Assembly: GCA_963765285.1 (NCBI GenBank)
Contig: CAVXVR010000009.1
Span: forward strand, 186,001 to 250,000
Source of the DNA: CAVWZH01 sp963765285
Lineage (GTDB): Bacteria > Acidobacteriota > Terriglobia > Terriglobales > Acidobacteriaceae
DNA length: 64,000 bases
Reading direction: 5' to 3'
Part shown: piece after piece, positions 25,176 through 34,382 of the stretch
How the letters are laid out: every line of letters starts with the position of its first letter
Position numbering within the stretch: position 1 is the first letter of the stretch
Notes under the pieces: model-generated
The model's input: only the letters and a program-made list of their open reading frames with translations
Database searches by the model: none
Told to the model about the DNA's origin: nothing
Made by a program: the position numbers and the translations under genes

Positions 25176-27014
25176 TTACACCTGAGCCAGCTCTTCTTCG
25201 AGCAATTGCTTGTTATACAGATCGGTGTAGTAACCGTCGCGGGCGATCAGTTCGTCGTGCGTGCCCAGTTCCACCACTCGCCCGCCGTGCAGCACCGCGA
25301 TCTGGTCGGCGTTTCGCACCGTGGAGACGCGGTGCGAAATGAAAATGGTTGTCCTGCCCTGCATCACTTCGCGCAGGTGGTTGAGGATTTTGTCTTCGGT
25401 ATGGGTATCGACGCTGGAAAGAGCGTCATCCAGCACCAGAATTCTGGGATTGCGGATGATGGCGCGCGCGATGGCGGTCCGTTGCTTCTGTCCACCGGAG
25501 AGCGTGATGCCGCGCTCCCCGACCATCGTCCGGTACTGATCGGGAAATTCTTCAATGTCGCCCGCGATATTGGCCGCCGCCGCCGCGGCTCGCACTTCTT
25601 CGTCCGTGGCATCTTCCTTGCCGAAAGCGATGTTCTCGCGAATCGTTTCGCTGAACAGGAATGTTTCCTGGGGCACGAAGCCGATCTGCTTCCGCAGAAA
25701 CTCTAACGAGTACTCGCGAATGGGCCGCCCATCAATCAACACCGTTCCCGGCGCAGTATCGTAGATTCGCGGGATCAGGTTTACCAGGGTGGTCTTACCT
25801 GAACCTGTCGGCCCGACGATCGCCAGACTCGTGCCCGCGGGAATCCGCAGATTGACGTCGTCCAGCACAACCGTGTCATCGTAAGCAAAGTTCACTCCGC
25901 GGAACTCGATCTCACCTTGAATCGAGGCAGGCCCCAGCGCCCCGCTCGTTCCGGTCTCCCTGCCGGTAATTCGGACCTCGGGTCCATCCTCAATCTCGGG
26001 CTTCTCCACCAGAATCTCATTGATCCGCCCCATGGACGCCGTGCCGCGTTGAAAGATGTTGATCACCCATCCCAAAGCAATCACCGGCCACGTGAGTTGC
26101 ACCATGTAGGTATTAAAGGCTACAAAATCACCGACGCTCATGGAGCCATTAAGCAGCAGCGTCGTCTTGGTTCTCAGCGCGCTCAGCAATTCCACCCGCA
26201 ACTGACCGGAGAGGACCTCACGTCCTCCCAGCCAGAGCACGAGCACAATCGCCAGGCCGAGCATGGTCTCAAGCGTGGGCCACAACATGCCCATCAAACG
26301 AACCAGCTTCAGGCTGCGCGCAATATATTCGCGATTCGAAGTCTCGAAGGCCGCGATTTCCGGTTCTTCCTGCACGTAGGCGCGAATCACCCGCGCGCCG
26401 GAAAAGTTCTCCTGGGCGCGGGCAGAGATCTCGGAGAACATCGCCTGGATGCGCTCGAACCGCTCGTGAATGCGTTTCCCGAAATACTGCACCACGATGC
26501 TCACCACGGGTAGCGGGAGGAACGCATATAGCGTGAGTTTCGGGCTGATGGAAAGCATGAAAGCCAGTGCCCCGGCCGTGAACACGATCGTGTTGGCCGA
26601 ATACATGATGGCCGGTCCCAGCAGCATGCGTACCGCGTTCAAATCGTTGGTGGCGCGGGCCATAATGTCGCCGGTTCGGGTCCGTTGATAGTAGGAGTAG
26701 GAAAGACCTTCCAGGTGCCGGAAAAGGTCGTTGCGCAGATCGAACTCGATCTCGCGCGAAATGCCAATTACCACCCAGCGTGTCAAGAACTGAAAGATGC
26801 CCTTGAAGGCGGCAACTGCTAGCAATAGGAGGGCATAGGTGAGCAGCTTCTGGCGAGTTACGCCCTGCAATAGACCATCAACCGCGCGCCGGATCACCTG
26901 GGGAAACAGTATCCAGATTCCGTTGTTGAGGAATACACAAACCGTGCCCAGCGCGTACCCGCGCCAATACTTCTTGAAATAGGGGAACAGGGGGCGAAGA
27001 CTCTTGGGCAGCAT
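25176..27014 (-). CDS. ABC transporter, fused permease and ATPase (MsbA/MdlB type)
   Basis: A 612-residue half-transporter that works as a dimer in the inner membrane. Six membrane helices lie in residues 15-310. The nucleotide-binding domain is residues about 360-600: Walker A GPTGSGKTTLVNLI, signature LSGGQKQRTAIARAI, Walker B ILVLDDALSSVD, and an H-loop histidine in FISHRVST. Homologues export lipids or drugs; this one could export the product of the two downstream genes. No other transporter subunit gene is nearby. Confidence 0.9.
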   Translation of the reverse strand: MLPKSLRPLFPYFKKYWRGYALGTVCVFLNNGIWILFPQVIRRAVDGLLQGVTRQKLLTYALLLLAVAAFKGIFQFLTRWVVIGISREIEFDLRNDLFRHLEGLSYSYYQRTRTGDIMARATNDLNAVRMLLGPAIMYSANTIVFTAGALAFMLSISPKLTLYAFLPLPVVSIVVQYFGKRIHERFERIQAMFSEISARAQENFSGARVIRAYVQEEPEIAAFETSNREYIARSLKLVRLMGMLWPTLETMLGLAIVLVLWLGGREVLSGQLRVELLSALRTKTTLLLNGSMSVGDFVAFNTYMVQLTWPVIALGWVINIFQRGTASMGRINEILVEKPEIEDGPEVRITGRETGTSGALGPASIQGEIEFRGVNFAYDDTVVLDDVNLRIPAGTSLAIVGPTGSGKTTLVNLIPRIYDTAPGTVLIDGRPIREYSLEFLRKQIGFVPQETFLFSETIRENIAFGKEDATDEEVRAAAAAANIAGDIEEFPDQYRTMVGERGITLSGGQKQRTAIARAIIRNPRILVLDDALSSVDTHTEDKILNHLREVMQGRTTIFISHRVSTVRNADQIAVLHGGRVVELGTHDELIARDGYYTDLYNKQLLEEELAQV

Positions 27015-27085
27015 GTGCTTAATCTAGATGAGATTTTACCAGCACACGCTTCAGTTTTACTGCCCACGTTGCCCCTTGTCTAGCT

Positions 27086-27196
27086 TCAGGAAACGTCGCC
27101 GCGGAAAGCAACGGCACAAGCCACCAACAGAAGAACCAGCCAGCTCATGAGGAAGAATCCACTGGCGCCAATCAGATCAGATGAAATCTGCTCCAT
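27086..27196 (-). CDS. 36-residue single-span membrane protein
   Basis: An ATG at 27196 runs 36 codons to a TGA at 27086. The protein has a short polar start (MEQISSDLIGAS), one hydrophobic helix (GFFLMSWLVLLLVACAVAF) and a short charged end (RGDVS). AGAGG precedes the ATG by about six bases. It lies 27 bases after the 75-residue gene at 27224-27451 on the same strand, so the two could share a transcript. No known family is recognisable. Confidence 0.45.
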   Translation of the reverse strand: MEQISSDLIGASGFFLMSWLVLLLVACAVAFRGDVS

Positions 27197-27223
27197 ACAC
27201 CGCCTCTTTCGAATTTCACCGTC

Positions 27224-27451
27224 TCAGCCAGCGCGGCGACATCCCAGCAGGGTCTTGCCGGTGAGGCCCTTGTAGTTCGCCACAACTTCATTGACGGCGT
27301 TGAGCCTGCCCAAAGTGGTCAGGTGCGGGTCCCCGAGAGCCCGTTCGATTTGAGCCATCCAACACTCGACGGCAGCGTCAACTCCCGCCCCGATCTCTTC
27401 AACAAGTGCGCTTACCAGTTCCCGGTTTACAGCTGCGCTGGCCATCGGCAA
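27224..27451 (-). CDS. Small helical protein of unknown function
   Basis: 75 residues, mostly predicted helix (AAVNRELVSALVEEIGAGVDAAVECWMAQIERAL), with no signal peptide and no domain I know. It is followed closely by a possible small membrane protein gene and preceded by the Spy/CpxP-type gene region. The coding case rests on length and on codon-like composition only. Confidence 0.4.
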   Translation of the reverse strand: MPMASAAVNRELVSALVEEIGAGVDAAVECWMAQIERALGDPHLTTLGRLNAVNEVVANYKGLTGKTLLGCRRAG

Positions 27452-27504
27452 GTCCTCGTTCTTGATTCGCGGAGCGGAGTCCGATCACGGGCGATCGTTT
27501 CCAA

Positions 27505-27990
27505 CTACTGACTTTGCGCCGGCGTTTGCTGCTGTTGCATGTGTTGCTGGAAGCGCTGTTGCCTTTGCTGCATCAGTTCGGTCATCTTGGTTTTCTGTTC
27601 CGGAGTGAGTATCTGGTAAAGCTCGGAGTGAATGCGCGCCTGCTGCACCGTCAGCTCGGTCATCGTCTGGGCCTGCTGCGTGGCGAGTTCGCGCACTTTG
27701 CCTTCATCAAACGTGCCGCTCATTTCGAGCTGGCGGAGTTGTTGCCGAGTCGTCGCCAGTTGCGTATACAAAGGCTTCAGCGTGGGCCTTTCTTTGGTCA
27801 TCACGCTTTTCATCTGGGTTCGTTGGTCGTCGGTGAGGTTGAGTGCACGAGCGTGGAAACCCATCATTGAGCCGTACATTCCGTGCCCGTGCATGTGGGT
27901 TCGTTTGAACGTCTGCGCCAGCGCAATTCCTGTGGCCAGCGCTGCTAACATCACCACTACTGCCGCGATCTTGAACTGACTGCGTTTCAT
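27505..27990 (-). CDS. Spy/CpxP-type periplasmic protein with LTXXQ motif
   Basis: A 161-residue exported protein. The signal peptide (IAAVVVMLAALATGIALAQ) is followed by a His-rich linker (THMHGHGMYGSMMGF). The LTDDQRTQMKSVM motif and a second LTPEQKTKMTELMQQR near the end are the two LTxxQ signatures of the Spy/CpxP family. Family members are small chaperones or signal dampers in the periplasm. GGAGGGTGTC precedes the ATG at 27990. The gene is divergent from a CpxR/CpxA-like pair, with a consensus CpxR box between, so Cpx-type regulation is likely. Confidence 0.85.
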   Translation of the reverse strand: MKRSQFKIAAVVVMLAALATGIALAQTFKRTHMHGHGMYGSMMGFHARALNLTDDQRTQMKSVMTKERPTLKPLYTQLATTRQQLRQLEMSGTFDEGKVRELATQQAQTMTELTVQQARIHSELYQILTPEQKTKMTELMQQRQQRFQQHMQQQQTPAQSQ

Positions 27991-28095
27991 GACACCCTCC
28001 GGTGTTTCCAGCGCCGGGATAGTCCCCGAATTCCACGTTACGAATAATACAAACACTTCTGCAATCCAACGGCGGTAAAGAGTCGGTCAACCGGG

Positions 28096-28110
28096 GTAAA
28101 GTTTTGTAAA
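28096..28110. promoter_or_regulatory. CpxR box between divergent cpxP-like and cpxRA-like genes
   Basis: GTAAA-GTTTT-GTAAA at 28096-28110 matches the E. coli CpxR consensus GTAAA-N5-GTAAA exactly. Another GTAAA is at 28075-28079 and its complement TTTAC at 28139-28143. A candidate -10 for the leftward gene, TATTAT on the minus strand (28044-28049), lies about 47 bases from the box. Confidence 0.7.
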
Positions 28111-28175
28111 CAGTTACCGGCCGGGAGCTTGACAATTCTTTACCCGAACCGCAAGCGAGCTGGGTTAGAACTACA

Positions 28176-28907
28176 ATGGAAGCTGTGGATCGCGTTCTAG
28201 TCATCGACGACGACGGAGAGCTATGCGGCCTGGTGGCAGAGTACCTGGCGCCGGAAGGATTTAGTGTCGAATCCGCAGTGGATGGCGTTCGCGGCCTGGA
28301 CCGCGCCCTCAGCGGTGATCACCTGCTGGTGGTTCTCGACGTCATGCTGCCGGGGCTCAACGGTTTTGAAGTGCTGCGCCGCATCCGCGCCAAAACCCGA
28401 ATCCCAGTATTGTTGCTGACCGCGCGCGGCGAAGACGTGGACCGCATCGTCGGGCTGGAGATCGGCGCCGACGACTACCTGCCGAAGCCGTTCAACCCCC
28501 GGGAGCTGGTAGCGCGAATCCGTGCCATCCTGCGCCGCACTCGGAGTGTGGATAAAACCGGGGCCCCGGCGCCATCGGAGATTTTGCGCGTCGGAGATGT
28601 GGAGCTGGATTCGGGAACCAGGACTGTCCTGCTCAAAGGCAAGCCGGTCGACTTGACCTCGGTGGAGTTTGGCCTGTTACAAGTGCTGTTGCGGGAAGCA
28701 GGCCAGGTGGTGCCCCGGGAACGGTTAACCGACATGGTCCTGAGCCGCAAGTTTTCCCCATTCGACCGTAGTATTGACATGCACGTGAGCAAAATCCGAA
28801 AAAAATTAGGCGACTCCGATAGCAACGCTGACCACATCAAGACGGTCCGCGGCGTGGGCTACATTTTTGCGCGTCCCCAGGAGAAGAGCGGGAACGGAGC
28901 GTCATGA
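28176..28907 (+). CDS. OmpR/CpxR-type response regulator
   Basis: A 243-residue regulator. The receiver domain holds the acidic pair DDDGE, phospho-acceptor Asp55 (VVLDVMLPG) and the lysine of LPKPFNP. The C-terminal winged-helix domain reads LTSVEFGLLQVLLREAGQVVPRERL and ends KTVRGVGYIFA. The sensor kinase gene starts at its stop codon (ATGA). Its own box lies about 70 bases upstream. The whole locus resembles the CpxRA system, which senses misfolded envelope proteins. Confidence 0.92.
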   Translation: MEAVDRVLVIDDDGELCGLVAEYLAPEGFSVESAVDGVRGLDRALSGDHLLVVLDVMLPGLNGFEVLRRIRAKTRIPVLLLTARGEDVDRIVGLEIGADDYLPKPFNPRELVARIRAILRRTRSVDKTGAPAPSEILRVGDVELDSGTRTVLLKGKPVDLTSVEFGLLQVLLREAGQVVPRERLTDMVLSRKFSPFDRSIDMHVSKIRKKLGDSDSNADHIKTVRGVGYIFARPQEKSGNGAS

Positions 28908-30337
28908 AAAGTCTGTTTGTCAAGATTTTCCTCTTCTACTGGGTGGCGCAGGCACTGTTTCTGCTCCTCGCCATTCTGGTCACGCTGGCGGTGCAGCAGC
29001 GCGGCGACTTTGCCACCTGGCAGGCCCAACAAGCCAAGGTGCTGGCCACGGCCATGCAGACCTATGAGCAGGGCGGTGAGGCCCCGCTGCGACACTACCT
29101 CGACGACGTGCGCGAGTCGTTGCATGTGCGCGTCTTGCTCTTCGATGAGCAAGGCAACGAGCTTTCCGGCCGCCCTTTGCCCCATTGGGCGGATCCGCTG
29201 AAGCGAGGAGAGCTTCCTCCTCCGCGGGACATTTGGCAGCGGCTCACGCCCAGCCCCTTTCGACATCAGGTCATCGCGTCCTCCAGTGGACGTCGCTACA
29301 GCGTGTTTGTCGTTTTACCACCGGGGCCATTTGGTCCCGAAGGCGTGCCTACGCTTTTCATCTTGATTGGAATTCTCTCTTCTGGCTTGGTGTGTTATCT
29401 CCTGGCCCATTACCTGACCTCGCCCGTAGTGCGCTTGCGCGCCGCCACCCAGCGCTTGGCGGATGGCGATTTGACGGCGCGAGCGGGCGACGGATCAGGC
29501 TCGCGTCGCCGGGATGAAGTCGCTCAGCTGGTCCGGGACTTCGATGCCATGGCCGAGCGTCTGGAGCAGTCGGTGAACGCGCAAGCCCGGCTGTTGAACG
29601 ATGTTTCCCACGAACTGCGCTCGCCGCTGGCGCGCCTTAATGTTGCGCTTGCTCTGGCGCGTCAACGTGCCGGGCTGCAGGCACAAAGCGCGCTCGAACG
29701 CATCGAACTGGAGGCGGATCGCTTAAACGAACTGATCGGCAGCTTGCTGGCGATTGCCCGTCTCGAAAACGGAGATGAAGGTACCCGGCAGGATCCAGTG
29801 AGTCTCGGCGAGCTGATCGAGAGCATCGCCCTCGACGCGGACTTTGAGGCCCAGATGCGCAACTGCCGCGTGGAGCCCACCATCGTGGAAGACTGCACCG
29901 TGATGGGCTCGGAAATTCTGCTCCACCGGGCAATCGAGAATATCGTGCGCAATGCCATACGCTACACGCGGGAAGGAACAAATGTTCAAGTCGTTCTCGA
30001 ACCCAACGCCGGGGCAGAGCCCGCGCAGGCCATAATTCGAGTGACCGATAGCGGACCCGGAGTGCCGGAAGAGCTGCTGGGCAAATTGTTCCGTCCGTTT
30101 TACCGGGTAGACGACGCTCGCGGACGGCAGACTGGTGGAGTCGGGCTGGGTCTCGCCATCGCGGAGCGGGCGATCCGTCTGCATGGCGGCACGGTTACCG
30201 CGCGCAACCGGCCTGAGGGTGGTCTGTTGGTCGAAATCCATTTGCCCCGCAGCGGCGGCAGAATTGCGCCGGAAATTACTGGTTCCTCCGTCTCGAGCGA
30301 GCCATCGGAAGCCACGGTTCGATCACAAAGCAATTGA
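28904..30337 (+). CDS. CpxA-like sensor histidine kinase
   Basis: A 477-residue inner-membrane kinase. A helix near residues 8-30 and a second near 147-170 (LFILIGILSSGLVCYLLAHYL) bracket a periplasmic sensor domain. HAMP follows (LTSPVVRLRAATQRLADGDLTAR). The phosphorylated histidine is near residue 235 in LNDVSHELRSPLARL, the N-box is ENIVRNAIRYTREG, and the G-boxes are DSGPGVPEELL and GVGLGLAIAERAIRLHGG. It overlaps the regulator gene by four bases. Its signal is probably envelope stress, by analogy. Confidence 0.92.
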   Translation: MKSLFVKIFLFYWVAQALFLLLAILVTLAVQQRGDFATWQAQQAKVLATAMQTYEQGGEAPLRHYLDDVRESLHVRVLLFDEQGNELSGRPLPHWADPLKRGELPPPRDIWQRLTPSPFRHQVIASSSGRRYSVFVVLPPGPFGPEGVPTLFILIGILSSGLVCYLLAHYLTSPVVRLRAATQRLADGDLTARAGDGSGSRRRDEVAQLVRDFDAMAERLEQSVNAQARLLNDVSHELRSPLARLNVALALARQRAGLQAQSALERIELEADRLNELIGSLLAIARLENGDEGTRQDPVSLGELIESIALDADFEAQMRNCRVEPTIVEDCTVMGSEILLHRAIENIVRNAIRYTREGTNVQVVLEPNAGAEPAQAIIRVTDSGPGVPEELLGKLFRPFYRVDDARGRQTGGVGLGLAIAERAIRLHGGTVTARNRPEGGLLVEIHLPRSGGRIAPEITGSSVSSEPSEATVRSQSN

Positions 30338-30472
30338 AAACGGGCAACTTTCTTCCTCCACTCGGATTCCAACTACCTGACAGCGTTTGCTCTTCCAAGG
30401 TATTTCCTGATACACAAATGGGGGCAGTTTAGTGCCTTCTGCGGCGTGGTCCGTAGAAGACAGGGAGAAAGA

Positions 30473-31726
30473 ATGGGGAAGAGGTTCGGGTTTTTCGCGG
30501 GTGTGGCCTTGGTGCTCTCCGCGCTCTCGTTGTTAGCTTGGGTAGGCTGTTCGAACTTATCGTCGTCCACCGGCACACTGTTGGTCGCCACCAGCGGAGA
30601 CAGCCTTATAGCCCCGTTCAACATTACCCTGAGCAACGGAACCCTGGCGAGTCCCGGTAAGCCAGCTCCTACCGGGCCCGCCCCGGTCGCGGCCCTGTTA
30701 ACCCCCGCCGGAAACACGCTCTTTCTTCTCAATACCAATCCCTGTTCCGGAGGCGGCATAAACTGCTGCCCTCCGGGTGGGTCGAACTGCACCAATGCCT
30801 GCGATGGCACCACGGTGGGCAGTATCACCACATACACCGTCAACTCGGATGGCTCGCTGAGTGCGGCGAGCGGAAGCACTCCCACGGGAATCTGCCCCCA
30901 GGGAATGGCCATGGACGGAGCCGGGACCCATCTCTTTGTCGCGAATAGCGGAACGATCAACGGGATTGGAACCGGAACCATCTCGGTATTTTCTCTCTCG
31001 GGCGGGACGCTCACCGAAGTGTCGGGATCGCCGTTCCCCACCTCGACCACGGTTGCGACTGGACCGTCAGCCGTCGCGGTTACCGCCGATGGCAATTTCC
31101 TGTACGTGGCCAACAGTCTGATCAATACGGTGACGCAATACGATGTTCAGGTGGGCGCCGATCCTACAGACGTGACTCTTGTCCCGCAAAGTTCGTACAA
31201 CACCGCCACCACGCCGTCGGGAGCAGTGATCCTACCCAACGGCGGATTTCTTTACATCGCCAATTCGGGTACGAATAACATTTCAGCCTTTGCCATTTGC
31301 GACGCGGTACTGATCAGTTGCAGCAATCCAAACCAGCCGGATGGAACTCTGACAGAAGTCGCGGACTCGCCTTTTCCGGCCGGCTTGGGACCTTTGAGTC
31401 TGGCAGCTACCTCGGACAACAAGTTTCTCTACGTGGTGGATGCACAGGGCAATCAAGTTTCCGAGTTTAAGATCAGTACCGGAACCGGCGCTTTGGCGGC
31501 CAACACCGAAGCAGCTGTTTCCACGGGAGCGAATCCGGTTTCGATCGCCATCCGGGCGGGCAACACAACCATCACAGCTACGAACGGCACAGAAAATTTT
31601 GTCTTCGTGGCCAACCGCGGCGCGGCCACCATCTCCAGCTACTCTTTCGATTCCACCCTAGGGGTGCTCACCGTCATCGCCCCCGTTACCACCGACGGCC
31701 AACCCACCGTGGTGATCGCGAAGTAA
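30473..31726 (+). CDS. Lipoprotein with a lactonase-type beta-propeller
   Basis: A protein of about 417 residues. A signal peptide ends in a lipobox (LSLLAWVGCS), so the cysteine near residue 26 is probably lipidated. The rest consists of propeller blades of the YVTN/lactonase type: HLFVANSGT, NFLYVANSLINTVTQYD, GFLYIANSGTNNISAFA, KFLYVVDAQGNQVSEFK. Such proteins bind or cleave ligands in the periplasm or on the surface; there is no evidence for a substrate. GGGAGAA precedes the ATG at 30473. Confidence 0.78.
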   Translation: MGKRFGFFAGVALVLSALSLLAWVGCSNLSSSTGTLLVATSGDSLIAPFNITLSNGTLASPGKPAPTGPAPVAALLTPAGNTLFLLNTNPCSGGGINCCPPGGSNCTNACDGTTVGSITTYTVNSDGSLSAASGSTPTGICPQGMAMDGAGTHLFVANSGTINGIGTGTISVFSLSGGTLTEVSGSPFPTSTTVATGPSAVAVTADGNFLYVANSLINTVTQYDVQVGADPTDVTLVPQSSYNTATTPSGAVILPNGGFLYIANSGTNNISAFAICDAVLISCSNPNQPDGTLTEVADSPFPAGLGPLSLAATSDNKFLYVVDAQGNQVSEFKISTGTGALAANTEAAVSTGANPVSIAIRAGNTTITATNGTENFVFVANRGAATISSYSFDSTLGVLTVIAPVTTDGQPTVVIAK

Positions 31727-31739
31727 CCCGCCGCACTCT

Positions 31740-34068
31740 CTAAGTAGGGACGCGCAGGATCAAGTAGCCGCCCGCCAACGCAAAGATAATCTCCGGCGCC
31801 CAGGCCGCCAGCAGCGGCGGCAACTGACTGACGTTGCCCATCGATTCGGACAAGCGGGACAGCGTGATGTACACCACCGCGATGCCCACGGCGGTCGCGA
31901 CTCCGGCAAGCGCCCCGCGTTTTCCGCTGGAGAGGGAAAACGGAACCGCGAGCACCGCCATAACCAGGGCACTCAGTGGAAAGGCGATTTTTTCCTGCAA
32001 TTGCACCTTTAATCGCACCACGTCGAATCCGCTTTGTTGCAGGTCCCAGATGTAGCGTCGAAGTTGTTCATAATTCATCTCCGAAGATTGCCTGACCTCT
32101 TTTTTGAAGTATGCCGGAGGCTCATTGATGGCACTGAAGGTCGCTACGTCGAAAGTCCGATAGCCGGCAATCGCCGCGCCGCGAAAATCACGTTCCCATC
32201 CCTGGGTGCAAACCCAGCGATGCAACCGCTCCTCCCAATGTGCGCGGTCGGCGTAGACACGCGCCACAAGCTGGAAAGTCGCGGGGTCGAACTGAAAAGC
32301 CGTGAGGCTACCGAATTGATTGCGGTCGGGATCGAAGACTTGATAGTAGTAAATGGTCGAGTTCTCGCCGAAAATCCACTTGCGGTCGGGATTCAGATAG
32401 GTTTGTGGGGGTTTGCCCTTGATCAGGTTACGCAACGCGTCCTGCCGTCTATTGGCCCGCGGGAGATAGAACTGGTCGAAAGCGAATAGACCGCCGGCCA
32501 GAAGCATTGCCGCCAGCAGAACGGGCACGATCACACGATAAATGCTGATTCCGGTGGCCTTAATCGCCGTCAGTTCGTTGGAGCGCTGCAACAGCCCGAA
32601 GGTCACCAGCACGGCCAGCAAGACGCAGAGATGCGTGATGTTATAGAGAAAGAAGGGAGTGACGTTGAGCAGATAATCTCCCACCACCAGAGGAGAAATG
32701 TGATTTCGCAAAATGTCGGTGAGAAGCTCGAAGACGGTGAAGACCAGCAGAAGGACGATAAAAGAGGCCAGAATCATGGCCAGGTAAAGGAAGAAGTCCC
32801 GCAGGATGTAATCGTCCAGAATGATGGGGAAGCGGGCGCTAAACACCCGTCTGCGGGCGGCCGCGCGCTCGAAAGCGTCCTCCGGCCGGGAACGAAACAT
32901 GCGTCGGCCACGTTCCAACCATGCGGCGGGGAAAGGGTTCCACTTGAAGTGTGACGCCGAGAGTTCGATTGGCCTGCGCTCTGCCCGCCACAGCAGCAAT
33001 GCGCCCGAAACGAAGAACACAACGTTAGCCAGCCATGCCCCGGTCGCGGGCGACACCTTCCCCTGCCGCGCCAGCGAAACTCCGATCAACGTCACGGAAT
33101 AATACGCAAGAACGAGCAGAATCGTCAGTACAAAGCCGGCGGACTTGCCGCCCTTTTTGGAGGACAAGCCCAAAGGGATCCCCACCAGCGCCAGCACCAG
33201 GCACGAAGTGGGCAGCGCAAACCGGCGGTTGTACTCGATCCAATACCAGCGCGCAGAAATCTTGTTCGTGTGCTGGGCTTGCACGGGCAGATCCGAGGTT
33301 CGCAGTTCTCCGACCGGAGTTGGCTCCTGATCTTTGCTCTCGTTTTGACGTACAGCAATCGGAATGTCCGTCTGCTGAAATGTCGAAATCTGGTAGCGGT
33401 CGGGATCGCTGGGATCGGTTTCGTGAGTTGAGCCCGAAGTCAGATGAAGATGCAAGGTGTCGGGTCCCTCGCTTACCAGAATTCCCTGGCGGGCCAGCGT
33501 AATGCGGGGGGCGGCCGGCGTACTGATGTCAGCGATGAAGACATCTTTCCAGATGGCGGCCCCTTGGGCGTTCTTCACGTCTTGCACGTAGAGTACAAGC
33601 TGAGGAAATCCCTCGTAGAAAACCCGCGGTTGAACTTCAAAGGATACCTGGGAGCTCTTGAGCCGGTCCTGTAGTCGTCCCAGGGCGGCTTGTGATGCCG
33701 GGGCCACATACACAGAATTGGCCAGAGCCAATAGCCAGGCCACCACCGCAAAGAGGGAAATGACCCGGAGGAATGTCCAGACGCCGATCCCACTGGCGCG
33801 CATGGCGGTGATCTCGCTATCGGCCGCCAACCGGCTGAGTCCGATCAGGATTCCCACCAGCACGCCCATCGGAATGGTGTAGGTAAGGGTCAGTGGGACG
33901 GTAAGGGCAAGCAGCTCGACTACGCTGGAGATCGGCGCGCTGTTCCTCACCACCAGATCCAGGATGTGGCCCAGATCGCGAGTGAACAGGACAAAGGTGA
34001 ACAGATGCCGCTCCGATGGCGGCATGTGAGATCACTTCGCCCAGAATGTAGCGGGTGAGGATGCGCAT
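31740..34068 (-). CDS. LptF-LptG fusion, lipopolysaccharide export permease (frameshifted)
   Basis: The inner-membrane permease of the Lpt system that pulls lipopolysaccharide out of the membrane. One chain of about 776 residues carries both permease halves. The first half has SRLAADSEITAMRASGIGVWTF, and the second begins ILDDYILRDFFLYLAMILASF and has LQRSNELTAIKATGISIYRVIVP. The start MRILTRYILGEVISHAAIGA lies in another frame from the rest (LFTFVLFTRDLGHILDL). One extra base in the region 34008-34014 joins them. LptF and LptG are normally separate proteins. The C-terminal stop is at 31740. Confidence 0.85.
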
Positions 34069-34382
34069 GGCCTGGTTGCCAGCTTAGCTAGGCCGAGCAT
34101 AGCACGCGGTCTGCGGGGCGCGGCGGACCAGCGGGCCGGTTTGGCGGCTGGAGTGCAAGGGAAGTTATCAGCAAATCGCCCCGGCTCGCCTCAGGCGGAA
34201 GCGAGCAGGCCCTCCCCCAGAGGATTTTACCTTGCCTGCCGAGGTTAAGGCTGCTTGGGCGGTTTGCTGACGGAGTTGATCAAGGTTCTGGAGCCAGGAG
34301 AGGACCGTCGTCATTGATGTTAGTCCAGGATACGAGGCAAGAACGGCTCCGCTCGTGCCGATTGATCGGCAGGAAATGACGA
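34069..34382. other. Gap with no recognisable gene
   Basis: 314 bases between the start of lptFG and the end of glgB, both leftward. I see no RNA gene and no terminator with a T-run. An open frame of 72 codons starting at 34386 overlaps the glgB stop, but its amino-acid use is not protein-like. Confidence 0.5.

Noticed and set aside
28129..28134. A sigma-70 promoter for the CpxR-like gene, from TTGACA
   Set aside because: No acceptable -10 lies 16-18 bases downstream.
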